From JBKEDH01 sp047975295 (GTDB taxonomy: Bacteria; Bacteroidota; Bacteroidia; Flavobacteriales; Flavobacteriaceae): a stretch of 33,494 nt of DNA. Under the pieces are notes generated by a model. The model did not search any database. It was not told the DNA's origin and worked only from the letters and a program-made list of their open reading frames with translations. This document shows positions 7,483-15,014 of the stretch, one piece after another (within the stretch, counting starts at the first letter, position 1; every line of letters starts with the position of its first letter). Position numbers and translations under genes: made by a program. The stretch spans positions 1 through 33,494 of the forward strand of contig JBKEDH010000169.1 of assembly GCA_047975295.1 (NCBI GenBank). The letters run 5' to 3'.

Positions 7483-8468
7483 ATGGAATTTGGGATTAAA
7501 GCTGGGTTTGCAGTTATTTTTCGTTGTACCTTAAAAGGATAAATAAGATAGTAGTAGCCAATTAAACTTAAAGTTGATAAAATAATACCTACCGATAACC
7601 AATGTGGCATAATGTTGGAATATCGTGTAACAAAGCCTTCTAAAAATCCGGCCGAAAAAGTAAATGGAAATGTGCTAATCAATATTTTAACACCTATTTT
7701 GGCTCCCATTTTAAACGATGTATATCGGGAATGGGTTTTAGGAAACAGAATACTTGCACCGAGTATTAGTCCGGCAGCGGCCTCGATAACAATAGCAAAA
7801 ATTTCCATAGCCCCATGGATCCAAATACCTCGTACACTCTCCCATAATACGCCGTGTTCGTAAAAGAAATACTGGAAGGATCCCAACATAATACAGTTTT
7901 TAAATAAGATGTAAACCGTTCCAAATCCGCCAAAAACACCCATGGTAAAAGCCAAAACGCCTACCCGAAGGTTATTAAATGTAATACCTATAAAACTGCC
8001 CCAGTTACTGCCGCTTTTGTAAACGGCAACGGGATCGCCGGCTTCGATATTTGCCAAAGACATATCAACATAATCATCGCCAAGAATAGAGCGTACAAAC
8101 TCCCCATCGTTAGCTGCCGAAATGGTACCAATAAAAGTGAAAGCAAAGAAAATAATGAACGCCACATAGATAAATTTGCGGTATTGGTAGCAAATTAACG
8201 GTATTTCGGTTTTCCAAAACTCCAAAAATCTATTGGTGTCTTCTCGTTTGGTTTTGTAAATTTTCTGGAATGCTTTTGCTGCTAACTGGTTTAAATATGT
8301 AACAACTTTACTTTTAGGGTAGTAGGTTTGTGCATAAGCCAAATCGTTTACAATGTGGATGTATTGTGAAGCGAGCTCGTCGGGATTTTCAAAGTCATTA
8401 TTAAAAATTGCCTTTTCAAAACTCAGCCATTTTTCCTTATTTTGTTTTATGAATGAAACCTCTCTCAT
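7479..8468 (-). CDS. Stage II sporulation protein M-like (SpoIIM/DUF95) membrane protein
   Basis: A 329-residue integral membrane protein, first gene of the five-gene operon. A soluble N-terminal region of about 95 residues is followed by a hydrophobic segment (YVAFIIFFAFTFIGTISA) and several further membrane helices with the conserved SpoIIM features, including NNLRVGVLAFTMGVFGGFGT and the motif HGAMEIFAI near the end of the fourth helix. The organism is not a spore former; SpoIIM homologues in Bacteroidota travel with MoxR, DUF58 and RDD genes and are uncharacterised. The promoter is very close to the start codon, so the mRNA may be nearly leaderless. The family is confident; the function is unknown. 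Confidence 0.88.
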   Translation of the reverse strand: MREVSFIKQNKEKWLSFEKAIFNNDFENPDELASQYIHIVNDLAYAQTYYPKSKVVTYLNQLAAKAFQKIYKTKREDTNRFLEFWKTEIPLICYQYRKFIYVAFIIFFAFTFIGTISAANDGEFVRSILGDDYVDMSLANIEAGDPVAVYKSGSNWGSFIGITFNNLRVGVLAFTMGVFGGFGTVYILFKNCIMLGSFQYFFYEHGVLWESVRGIWIHGAMEIFAIVIEAAAGLILGASILFPKTHSRYTSFKMGAKIGVKILISTFPFTFSAGFLEGFVTRYSNIMPHWLSVGIILSTLSLIGYYYLIYPFKVQRKITANPALIPNSI

Positions 8469-8508
8469 ATATTTGCTAAATTAAAATATAAAATGGCAGA
8501 GTTACAAA
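8466..8508. promoter_or_regulatory. Face-to-face promoters of the SpoIIM operon and the RDD gene
   Basis: Only 24 bp separate the two start codons. On the plus strand TATATTTG at 8468-8475 is a full -7 match for the RDD gene and overlaps the SpoIIM start codon. On the minus strand TAATTTAG (complement of 8476-8483) is a one-mismatch -7 element with TTTG (complement of 8505-8508) 21 bp upstream, inside the RDD coding sequence. Predicted start sites lie 0-15 bases from each ATG. Confidence 0.55.
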
Positions 8509-9212
8509 TAAACACGACACAAAATGTAAAGATAAATTTTAATTCTGTTGGCGCAGGCGAACGGTTATTGGCATTTATTGTCGATATGCTTATAAAGTCC
8601 GGGTATGTCATGCTTTTAAGTTCGTTTTTTGGTGTGTTCCAAAATATGGATCACTGGTCGCAAATAGGGATAAACACCATTTTAAGTATTCCGGTTATAT
8701 TTTATACCTTGATATTGGAATCTGTTTTAAATGGACAGACCCTTGGAAAAAAGGCCATGAAAATTCGTGTGGTAAAGATAGATGGTTACCAAGCTTCGCT
8801 ATCTGATTACGTGGTGCGTTGGTTTTTTAGGATTGTCGATATTTATATTTTTGGTATTGGTTTTTTTGTAATTATATTCAGCAAGAAAGACCAGCGTATT
8901 GGCGATATGGTTGCAGGAACATCGGTAATAACCTTAAAGGACAGTGTAAACATTAAGCATACTATTCTGGAAAACCTTACCGATAATTACAAGCCCACGT
9001 ACCCAACCGTTATAAAATTATCCGATAACGATGCCCGGATAATTAAAGATACGTTTACCGATGCAAAATCGAACCGGGACTATAAAACCCTAACACGTTT
9101 ACGGGAAAAAATTGTTGAAGTGGCCAATATAAAAACCATAAAACAGCGTACCGATATCGAATTTATCGATGTTATTTTAAAAGACTATAATTACTATACA
9201 CAAGATATGTAA
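8493..9212 (+). CDS. RDD family membrane protein
   Basis: A 239-residue protein with an RDD domain at about residues 15-150. The Arg near the start of the first helix (GAGERLLAFIVDMLIKSGYV) and the Asp residues that follow are the family signature, and the GQTLGKKAMKIRVV and QRIGDMVAGTSVI motifs are typical. Three membrane segments are visible. A soluble, charged C-terminal region (about 155-239) is helical. RDD proteins are membrane proteins of mostly unknown role, some linked to ion transport. It is divergent from the SpoIIM-MoxR operon, an arrangement I recognise as conserved in flavobacteria, so it probably works with that system. Its stop overlaps the next start by one base. Confidence 0.9.
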   Translation: MAELQINTTQNVKINFNSVGAGERLLAFIVDMLIKSGYVMLLSSFFGVFQNMDHWSQIGINTILSIPVIFYTLILESVLNGQTLGKKAMKIRVVKIDGYQASLSDYVVRWFFRIVDIYIFGIGFFVIIFSKKDQRIGDMVAGTSVITLKDSVNIKHTILENLTDNYKPTYPTVIKLSDNDARIIKDTFTDAKSNRDYKTLTRLREKIVEVANIKTIKQRTDIEFIDVILKDYNYYTQDM

Positions 9213-9820
9213 TGTTTTATACCATAGATATATTGGGCGTAATAGCCTTTACCATTTCTGGAGTTTTGGTTGCCATAGAAAAACGTATGGATGTTTTCGG
9301 TATTTTAATAATAGCCTTTGTAACTTCTGTTGGCGGTGGTACTTTACGCGATTTGTTAATTGGCAATACGCCCGTAAGCTGGATGCAAAACATTACGTAC
9401 ACCTATGTTATTGTATCGACCGCTATTTTGGCCATTATATTTAAGAGTAAACTAAGCTATTTGCGTACTTCGCTTTTTTTGTTCGATACTATTGGTATTG
9501 GCCTCTATACGGTTTTAGGAGTCGAAAAAGGGATAAATGCAGGGCTGCATCCCATAATCTGTATCGCATTGGGTACCATAACTGCAAGTTTTGGCGGTGT
9601 AATCCGCGATATATTATGTAATGAAATACCGGTAATTTTTAGAAAGGAAATATATGCCACGGCCTGTATTTTGGGCGGAATCGTGTATTTTTTGCTCCAA
9701 AAACTACCCATAGATAATAATATTGTTTTTATGATTGCCGGCGCCGTGGTAATTGTTGTCCGGTTGTTGGCAGTAAAATTTAAAATAGTATTGCCCTCGG
9801 TTTATAAAGTAGAAAAGTAA
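9212..9820 (+). CDS. Trimeric intracellular cation channel (TRIC/UPF0126) family protein
   Basis: A 202-residue, seven-helix membrane protein built from two repeats, each carrying the UPF0126 glycine motif followed by Arg-Asp: SVGGGTLRDLLIG in the first and SFGGVIRDIL in the second. This is the YicG/TRIC family; bacterial TRIC proteins form homotrimeric cation channels. The ATG overlaps the RDD stop (TAATG), so the pair is co-translated. A potassium-permeable channel beside an RDD protein fits a membrane ion-balance theme, but the link is inference. Confidence 0.9.
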   Translation: MFYTIDILGVIAFTISGVLVAIEKRMDVFGILIIAFVTSVGGGTLRDLLIGNTPVSWMQNITYTYVIVSTAILAIIFKSKLSYLRTSLFLFDTIGIGLYTVLGVEKGINAGLHPIICIALGTITASFGGVIRDILCNEIPVIFRKEIYATACILGGIVYFLLQKLPIDNNIVFMIAGAVVIVVRLLAVKFKIVLPSVYKVEK

Positions 9821-9833
9821 AATAAACTCTAAG

Positions 9834-9873
9834 AACTCACCTTGACTTTTTATAATTGGTTAAAAAATTGCTA
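9834..9873 (+). repeat. Left copy of inverted repeat flanking the ABC-F region
   Basis: About 40 bp whose reverse complement recurs at 12531-12570. The two copies share AACTCA(C/T)CTTGA, then TTTTTATAATTGGTTAAAAA, then GCTATT, with two substitutions and a 2-base indel. It starts 13 bp after the TRIC gene stop. Confidence 0.8.
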
Positions 9874-9953
9874 TTTTGAGCCTGATTTTTGCCTTTTTTT
9901 GCTTCCGTAGCTCTACCATGCAAGAAAAAAAAGCCTTTAACCAAACTTAAAAT

Positions 9954-10048
9954 CACTAATTTTCACTTCAATCAAAAAGTCTAAGTTAAAAAATAACCAG
10001 CCGAACAAAAGAATACCTAATTTTCGCTTTAATCCAAAAAGTTTAAAC
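9954..10048 (+). repeat. Imperfect direct repeat upstream of the ABC-F gene
   Basis: CTAATTTTCACTTCAATC followed by AAAAAGTCTAA (about 9957-9985) recurs as CTAATTTTCGCTTTAATC followed by CAAAAAGTTTAA (about 10017-10047), giving two roughly 29-bp units about 60 bp apart. Function unknown; perhaps a duplicated regulatory site or a remnant of an insertion. Confidence 0.6.
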
Positions 10049-10074
10049 GAGTTCAATTCGTTTCAGTAACTTTG
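10042..10074 (+). promoter_or_regulatory. Candidate promoter of the ABC-F gene
   Basis: TAACTTTG at 10067-10074 is a full -7 consensus match, with TTTA at 10042-10045 as a near -33 element 21 bp upstream. The predicted transcript would have a leader of about 15-20 bases before the TTG start. Confidence 0.55.
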
Positions 10075-10094
10075 TGAGCTTAAAAGAATAACTA

Positions 10095-11966
10095 TTGAAT
10101 TATCTAACTGTTGAAAACCTATCAAAATCCTACGGAGAGCTTGTACTTTTCGAAGGTATATCGTTTAGTGTACATAAAGACCAAAAAATTGCTTTTGTAG
10201 CCAAAAATGGTACGGGCAAAACCTCTATTTTAAATATTATTTCGGGTGAAGATACGCCCGATTCCGGTACGGTAACCTATCGTAACGATATTACGGTTTC
10301 CTTTTTGTCGCAAGATCCTAAATTCGATAAAAACCTAACAGTAGAAGAAACTATTTTTGCAAGCGATAGCGATATTTTAAAAGTAATCCACACCTACGAA
10401 AAGGCTTTAAAAAACTCCGAAGATACCGAAGCATATCAAAAGGCTTTCGAGCAAATGGAACTGTACCATGCTTGGGATTTCGAAACGCAGTACAAGCAAA
10501 TACTTTTTAAGCTAAAGCTCGAAAATATAAATCAAAAAGTAGGTACACTTTCTGGAGGGCAAAAAAAGCGTTTGGCTCTTGCTAATGCCTTGATTAACAA
10601 GCCGGATTTGTTAATTCTGGACGAGCCCACCAACCATCTGGATTTGGAAATGATTGAATGGTTGGAAACATTTTTTGCCAAAGAGAATATAACACTTTTT
10701 ATGGTAACCCACGATCGTTATTTTTTAGAGCGGGTGTGTAATGAAATTATCGAACTGGACGAAGGACAATTGTACAGTTATAAAGGAAACTATTCGTATT
10801 ATCTCGAAAAAAGGGAAGCAAGGATAGAACGTGCCGAAATTGAAACAGGAAAGGCCAAACAGCTTTTTAAAAAAGAATTGGAATGGATGCGCCGACAGCC
10901 CAAGGCCCGTACTACCAAATCGAAATCAAGAATAGACGATTTTCAGGAAATAAAACACAAAGCCCACCAACGCCGTAAAGAGCATGTTATTCAATTAGAG
11001 CTTAATATGGAGCGTTTGGGCAGTAAAATTGTAGAGTTTCACAATGTATCAAAAACTTTTGGAGAAAGACTTATTTTAAACAAATTTAGCTATACATTTC
11101 AAAAAAGCGAGCGTATTGGTATAATTGGCAAAAATGGTACGGGCAAAACCACATTTTTAAATATCCTTACACAGACCATGCAACCCGATTCGGGAAAGAT
11201 TATTATTGGCGATACGGTTAAATTTGGCTATTACACGCAAAATGGTATTGCCATAAAACCAGAGCAAAAGGTAATTGATGTGGTTAAGGAATTTGGCGAT
11301 TATATTCCCCTAAAAAAAGGCAGACAAATAAGTGCACAACAACTGTTGGAGCGTTTTCTTTTTAGCAGAAAAAAACAGTACGATTTTGTGGAAAAACTAA
11401 GTGGGGGTGAACGTAAACGTTTGTATCTGTGCACGGTTTTAATACAAAACCCGAATTTCTTGATTTTAGACGAGCCCACAAACGATTTGGACATTGTAAC
11501 CTTAAATGTTCTGGAAAGTTTTTTAATGGATTTTCCCGGATGCGTTATTGTAGTGTCGCACGACCGCTATTTTATGGATAAAATTGTGGACCATCTGTTT
11601 ATTTTTAGGGGTAAAGGCGAGATTGAAGATTTTCCCGGTAATTATACCGATTTTAGGATATATGAAGACAGTCAACCTGAAGTTTTAGATACGTTGCCTT
11701 CCGAAGACAAAAAAAATAAGACATCTTGGAAACAGAACGAAGCCAGTAAACTATCGTTTAACGAAGAAAAAGAGTTGCGAAATATTGAAAGCAAACTTAA
11801 TGCTCTAACTTTCGATAAAAAAGAACTGGAAGCCAAATTTAATAATCCCGATTTAAGCCAAGACGATATTAATACGCTTTCGGAACAGCTACAACAGATT
11901 ATGGATACCATTGCGGCCAAAGAAGAACGCTGGTTCGAACTTTCGGCCAAACAGGAAGATCAATAA
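10095..11966 (+). CDS. ABC-F family ATPase (Uup-like)
   Basis: A 623-residue soluble protein with two ABC ATPase domains and no membrane segments, as in ABC-F translation factors. Domain 1 has Walker A AKNGTGKTS (36-44), signature LSGGQKKR and Walker B LLILDEPTNHLD; domain 2 has GKNGTGKTT, LSGGERKR and FLILDEPTNDLD. Between them lies a basic linker (P-site tRNA interaction motif region, with RRQPKARTTKSKSRID), and a C-terminal Glu/Lys-rich coiled coil (about 545-620) points to Uup rather than EttA. These proteins bind the ribosomal E site or act in ribosome assembly. The start is TTG: an in-frame stop lies two codons upstream and MNYLTVENLSKSYGE is the normal beginning. The next gene follows after 3 bases. 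Confidence 0.92.
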   Translation: MNYLTVENLSKSYGELVLFEGISFSVHKDQKIAFVAKNGTGKTSILNIISGEDTPDSGTVTYRNDITVSFLSQDPKFDKNLTVEETIFASDSDILKVIHTYEKALKNSEDTEAYQKAFEQMELYHAWDFETQYKQILFKLKLENINQKVGTLSGGQKKRLALANALINKPDLLILDEPTNHLDLEMIEWLETFFAKENITLFMVTHDRYFLERVCNEIIELDEGQLYSYKGNYSYYLEKREARIERAEIETGKAKQLFKKELEWMRRQPKARTTKSKSRIDDFQEIKHKAHQRRKEHVIQLELNMERLGSKIVEFHNVSKTFGERLILNKFSYTFQKSERIGIIGKNGTGKTTFLNILTQTMQPDSGKIIIGDTVKFGYYTQNGIAIKPEQKVIDVVKEFGDYIPLKKGRQISAQQLLERFLFSRKKQYDFVEKLSGGERKRLYLCTVLIQNPNFLILDEPTNDLDIVTLNVLESFLMDFPGCVIVVSHDRYFMDKIVDHLFIFRGKGEIEDFPGNYTDFRIYEDSQPEVLDTLPSEDKKNKTSWKQNEASKLSFNEEKELRNIESKLNALTFDKKELEAKFNNPDLSQDDINTLSEQLQQIMDTIAAKEERWFELSAKQEDQ

Positions 11967-11969
11967 GCC

Positions 11970-12521
11970 ATGTCACGTTATTTAAAATTCCTGATAAAAT
12001 CGACCAATCAACACGGGGTACATTCTCCTTTTGTTTATCAATTGGTTACCCAATGCTTTTATGATAAAGTTAAATATCCCGACTATAAATTGTTATTGGA
12101 TTATACAAAGAAGAAAGATGCTACAATTTCACTAAAACAAGCAAAATTACTTTATAGATTGGTGCGTTATTTTAATGTGAAAACGGTTTTAACAAATACA
12201 CCAAATGATAGATTTTTAAAAAGTTGCCTGAATTTAAGTCGGTCAGGTATTGTAATTTCAGATGTAAATCATGCTCTTGGTTTTTACAATTTGTTGTTTT
12301 TTGATAGACCTGTACCAAAATATTTAAGTCTTGCATTAAAACATGTCCATAATAATTCAATTGTGGTTTTTAATAATATTCATAGTTCAAAAGCAACTTC
12401 AAAAAACTGGAAATATTTAAAAAACAATCCAAAAATCACAGTTACTATCGATATGTTTTACTTCGGATTTGTTTTTATAAGAAAAGAACAGACCAAGGAA
12501 AATTTTGTTATTCGTTGTTAA
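11970..12521 (+). CDS. Short SAM-methyltransferase-like protein with the cofactor motif lost
   Basis: A 183-residue protein. Its N-terminus (SRYLKFLIKSTNQHGVHSPF) and C-terminus (TVTIDMFYFGFVFIRKEQ, then NFVIR) match class I SAM-dependent methyltransferases that follow the ABC-F gene in other flavobacteria and are roughly 230-240 residues long. In between, the glycine-rich SAM-binding motif I (normally like LEIGTSLGLGT after FNVK) reads VLTNTPNDRFLKSC, with no glycine, and about 50 residues appear to be missing. The frame is intact. It is either a decayed gene still in frame or a repurposed protein. Catalysis as a methyltransferase is unlikely. The comparison is with family members as I remember them; no alignment was run. 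Confidence 0.65.
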   Translation: MSRYLKFLIKSTNQHGVHSPFVYQLVTQCFYDKVKYPDYKLLLDYTKKKDATISLKQAKLLYRLVRYFNVKTVLTNTPNDRFLKSCLNLSRSGIVISDVNHALGFYNLLFFDRPVPKYLSLALKHVHNNSIVVFNNIHSSKATSKNWKYLKNNPKITVTIDMFYFGFVFIRKEQTKENFVIRC

Positions 12522-12530
12522 TCTGATTTC

Positions 12531-12570
12531 AATAGCTTTTTTAACCAATTATAAAAAATCAAGATGAGTT
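12531..12570 (-). repeat. Right copy of inverted repeat flanking the ABC-F region
   Basis: Reverse complement of the repeat at 9834-9873. It begins 9 bp after the stop of the methyltransferase-like gene, so the two copies enclose exactly the ABC-F gene and its neighbour. Confidence 0.8.
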
Positions 12571-12585
12571 CATTATTAATAAGAT

Positions 12586-12617
12586 AAAACCCCAAAGGTT
12601 AAAGCCTTTGAGGTCTT
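12586..12617. terminator. Hairpin between the methyltransferase-like gene and the TonB receptor (bidirectional terminator)
   Basis: Arms 12586-12598 (AAAACCCCAAAGG) and 12605-12617 (CCTTTGAGGTCTT) form a 13-bp stem with two G-U pairs and a 6-base loop. It lies between convergent genes. The core CCTTTGAGGTC is shared with the hairpin at 2926-2961. Confidence 0.7.
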
Positions 12618-12659
12618 AATTTATTCATCAAATAAGAATAGGTTTCTTTAAAGCATTTG

Positions 12660-14888
12660 CTATAATTGGTATGTTAAACCTATATTTATATTTCGTCCCA
12701 TATTATAAATGCCATTTGGTTTTAGCCGGGATAAATGGCTAATATAGGTTTTATTAGTTAAGTTAGTGGCCGAAACGGTAAACGAGACCTCGTTATTAAA
12801 CACCTTAAAATGTCCGCCCAAGCCGGTATCCAATAAGCTGTAGCCTCCTGTCCGGGTTTCAAAGTCACTAATATGATTTTGGTTAAATGTAGATGTTAGT
12901 TTTAAAAAAACAAAGCTTTTGTTTAACCAAAAATCATCAAACTCTACCCGAAGTGTATTGGTAAGCGTGTTGGCCGGAATTAGTGGCAGATAGTTTTTAT
13001 TTCTAAGTTTACCGGTAACGGTTTCAAAATTAGATTCAATATGTAGCCAATCTAAAGGATGCGGATGTATATGGATACCTATTTCGCCTCCATAGAGATT
13101 GGCATCGTTTTGCAAATAGGTGTAAACAGGCGCATTATTTAAGGTTTCGTCATTTGGTGATAAATAGATGTAGCGGTTTACCTTGTTATAAAACCCGTTT
13201 ATGGAAACTTCAATATGTTTGTTCGAAAATTCCAAGGCCAAATCGGTTTGTAGGTTTTGTTCGTTACTTAAACCGATATTGCCAATCTCGTAACGATTGG
13301 TACCATGATGGATACCGTTAGATGTTAATTCGGCAAGATTTGGTGCCCTAAATCCAGATGCCAAATTAAGACGTGCCATAATAAATTTAAAAATGTTGGT
13401 TTTAATACCAAGCGCACCATTAAAACTATTATAGTTTTTATTAAGCCCCGAAGCAATGTCGATGTTGCGGTTGTCGTAACGTGCGCCGAGCTGTATATCC
13501 AATTTATCGAAATGTACATGAGCGGTTGCCAAAATGCCAAGATCGTTTGTTTTAGCATTGGGAATTAAAATTTCTTCGCCATAATTGGTGTTGGTTTGGT
13601 GCATGCCTTGTACACCAACTATGGTTTCGAATCTTCCTAATGTGGGCAAACTGTACTTAATATCGTAATTGGCAGTTTTTAATTTCATGTGTAGAGAGGC
13701 TTCTGTAACATCGTGATTATGTTCTTCTTCTTCATGATGTTCATAATCATCTTCATCTTCATGATGGTGGTGGTCTTCAAATTCCTTTCTGTCATTATAA
13801 ATATAACCGAGTATTATATCTAATTTTGATTGGTTTAAAAAAATAGCAGATTTAGAACTGAAAACATGATTGGTTATATCTTGAAAGGGCAACAGTAGTA
13901 CTTTGTTTGTAGATTGAACACCAATTTCTTCGGGAATACCTAACTTGGAACGATTGGCATTGTATCTAAATTCGGTTTTAAAAATAGTACTTTGGTAACC
14001 AATACCAGCCTTAAAATCCTGTTCTTTAAATCGGGAATTGGTAACCCGATAGTTATTTGTTTTGTAATCGGCATGTTCGGTTAAACTTCCCCTAAACAAA
14101 AGCTTGATATGCTCGGTAGATGATTTAAAACCGACATTAGTATTATAACCTTGGGTATTGGTATAATAATTTCCGTTAAAATCTGCACTTTGCGTATTGT
14201 CCTGTGCAAAACGTTCAGGATTAATATATAAAACACCGCCAATGGCATCGCTGCCATAGAGTAGGGAAGCGGGGCCTTTAATAACTTCTATGCTTTCAAT
14301 TCCTGAAGCACTTATACCCAAACCATGCTCGTCGCCATACTGTTGGTTTTCCAATCGTACACCCTGCGTATAAACCAAAACACGATTGCCGCTTAACCCC
14401 CGAATTACGGGCTTTCCAATACCAACACCTGTACTTATAGTGTTTACACCGGCAATGCTGGAAATACCTTCCGATAGTGCCAGCCTACCCATTGTTTTTA
14501 TTTCGTTAATACTTTGGCGTTCTACTTTCATTACGTTTTCGCTTTGTAGCTTGTGGAAAGGTGTCGATATAATAATATCTTCTATTTCTATAATAGTAGG
14601 CTCCAAGCTAATGGTGAAATGTTTTGTACCGGGAATAGTTACTTTAAATGATTGGGTTTTATAGCCCAAATACGATACAATTATAGCATGATTTCCGGAA
14701 ACGATACTTTTAAACTCAAAATATCCGTTGTTATCTGTAGTTGTACCTTTTTCAATATCGGAAAAATAAATATTTACAAAAGGTAATTTCTCGTTGGTGT
14801 TGGCATCTATAACGGTTCCTGTTATTGGGGTTTGGGCATATATACCCGTTATGCAAAGCAATAGCCATGCATGTAATATTGATTTCAT
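12660..14888 (-). CDS. TonB-dependent outer membrane receptor with His-rich loop, probable metal uptake
   Basis: A 742-residue receptor: signal peptide 1-18 (ending GIYAQ), a carboxypeptidase-regulatory-like beta-sandwich (about 20-97), a TonB-box-like stretch (about 99-109), a plug domain (about 112-225, with VIRGLSGNRVLVYTQGVRLE and ESIEVIKGPASLLYGSDAIGG) and a beta-barrel to the C-terminus. Residues 371-393 form an acidic His-rich loop (DHHHHEDEDDYEHHEEEEHN). Such loops occur in zinc receptors like ZnuD and in other divalent-metal receptors, so zinc, nickel or copper uptake is my inference; siderophore uptake is less likely. It lies downstream of the His/Cys-rich small protein gene, 126 bp away, with an operator-like inverted repeat 27 bp before its ATG. 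The receptor class is certain; the metal is not. Confidence 0.9.
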   Translation of the reverse strand: MKSILHAWLLLCITGIYAQTPITGTVIDANTNEKLPFVNIYFSDIEKGTTTDNNGYFEFKSIVSGNHAIIVSYLGYKTQSFKVTIPGTKHFTISLEPTIIEIEDIIISTPFHKLQSENVMKVERQSINEIKTMGRLALSEGISSIAGVNTISTGVGIGKPVIRGLSGNRVLVYTQGVRLENQQYGDEHGLGISASGIESIEVIKGPASLLYGSDAIGGVLYINPERFAQDNTQSADFNGNYYTNTQGYNTNVGFKSSTEHIKLLFRGSLTEHADYKTNNYRVTNSRFKEQDFKAGIGYQSTIFKTEFRYNANRSKLGIPEEIGVQSTNKVLLLPFQDITNHVFSSKSAIFLNQSKLDIILGYIYNDRKEFEDHHHHEDEDDYEHHEEEEHNHDVTEASLHMKLKTANYDIKYSLPTLGRFETIVGVQGMHQTNTNYGEEILIPNAKTNDLGILATAHVHFDKLDIQLGARYDNRNIDIASGLNKNYNSFNGALGIKTNIFKFIMARLNLASGFRAPNLAELTSNGIHHGTNRYEIGNIGLSNEQNLQTDLALEFSNKHIEVSINGFYNKVNRYIYLSPNDETLNNAPVYTYLQNDANLYGGEIGIHIHPHPLDWLHIESNFETVTGKLRNKNYLPLIPANTLTNTLRVEFDDFWLNKSFVFLKLTSTFNQNHISDFETRTGGYSLLDTGLGGHFKVFNNEVSFTVSATNLTNKTYISHLSRLKPNGIYNMGRNINIGLTYQL

Positions 14889-14914
14889 CTGTTTTTTTAA
14901 TTTTTTGGTTTAAT

Positions 14915-14938
14915 GAATGTTCAATAAAATGGACATTC
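14915..14938. promoter_or_regulatory. Operator-like inverted repeat upstream of the TonB receptor
   Basis: GAATGTTC (14915-14922), an 8-base AT-only spacer and GGACATTC (14931-14938) form an 8-8-8 inverted repeat with one mismatch, ending 27 bp before the receptor ATG. Position and symmetry suit a dimeric repressor such as a Fur/Zur-type protein, but the sequence is not a known box that I recognise. Confidence 0.45.
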
Positions 14939-15014
14939 CGGACTTACATCAATTCTAACCATTTCCTTCTTTAATATTGGAAATGATAGGATTCACGTTT
15001 ACTTTATTGCTATT

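Noticed and set aside
7479..8468. Sporulation function from the SpoIIM name
   Set aside because: All other evidence points to a Bacteroidota host that does not sporulate; the homologue belongs to the MoxR operon.
9881..9945. Possible hairpin from the T-run and A-run around GCTTCCGTAGCTCTACCATGC
   Set aside because: The arms pair mostly A with T with several mismatches, including inside the GCC ends; chance in such AT-rich DNA is likely.
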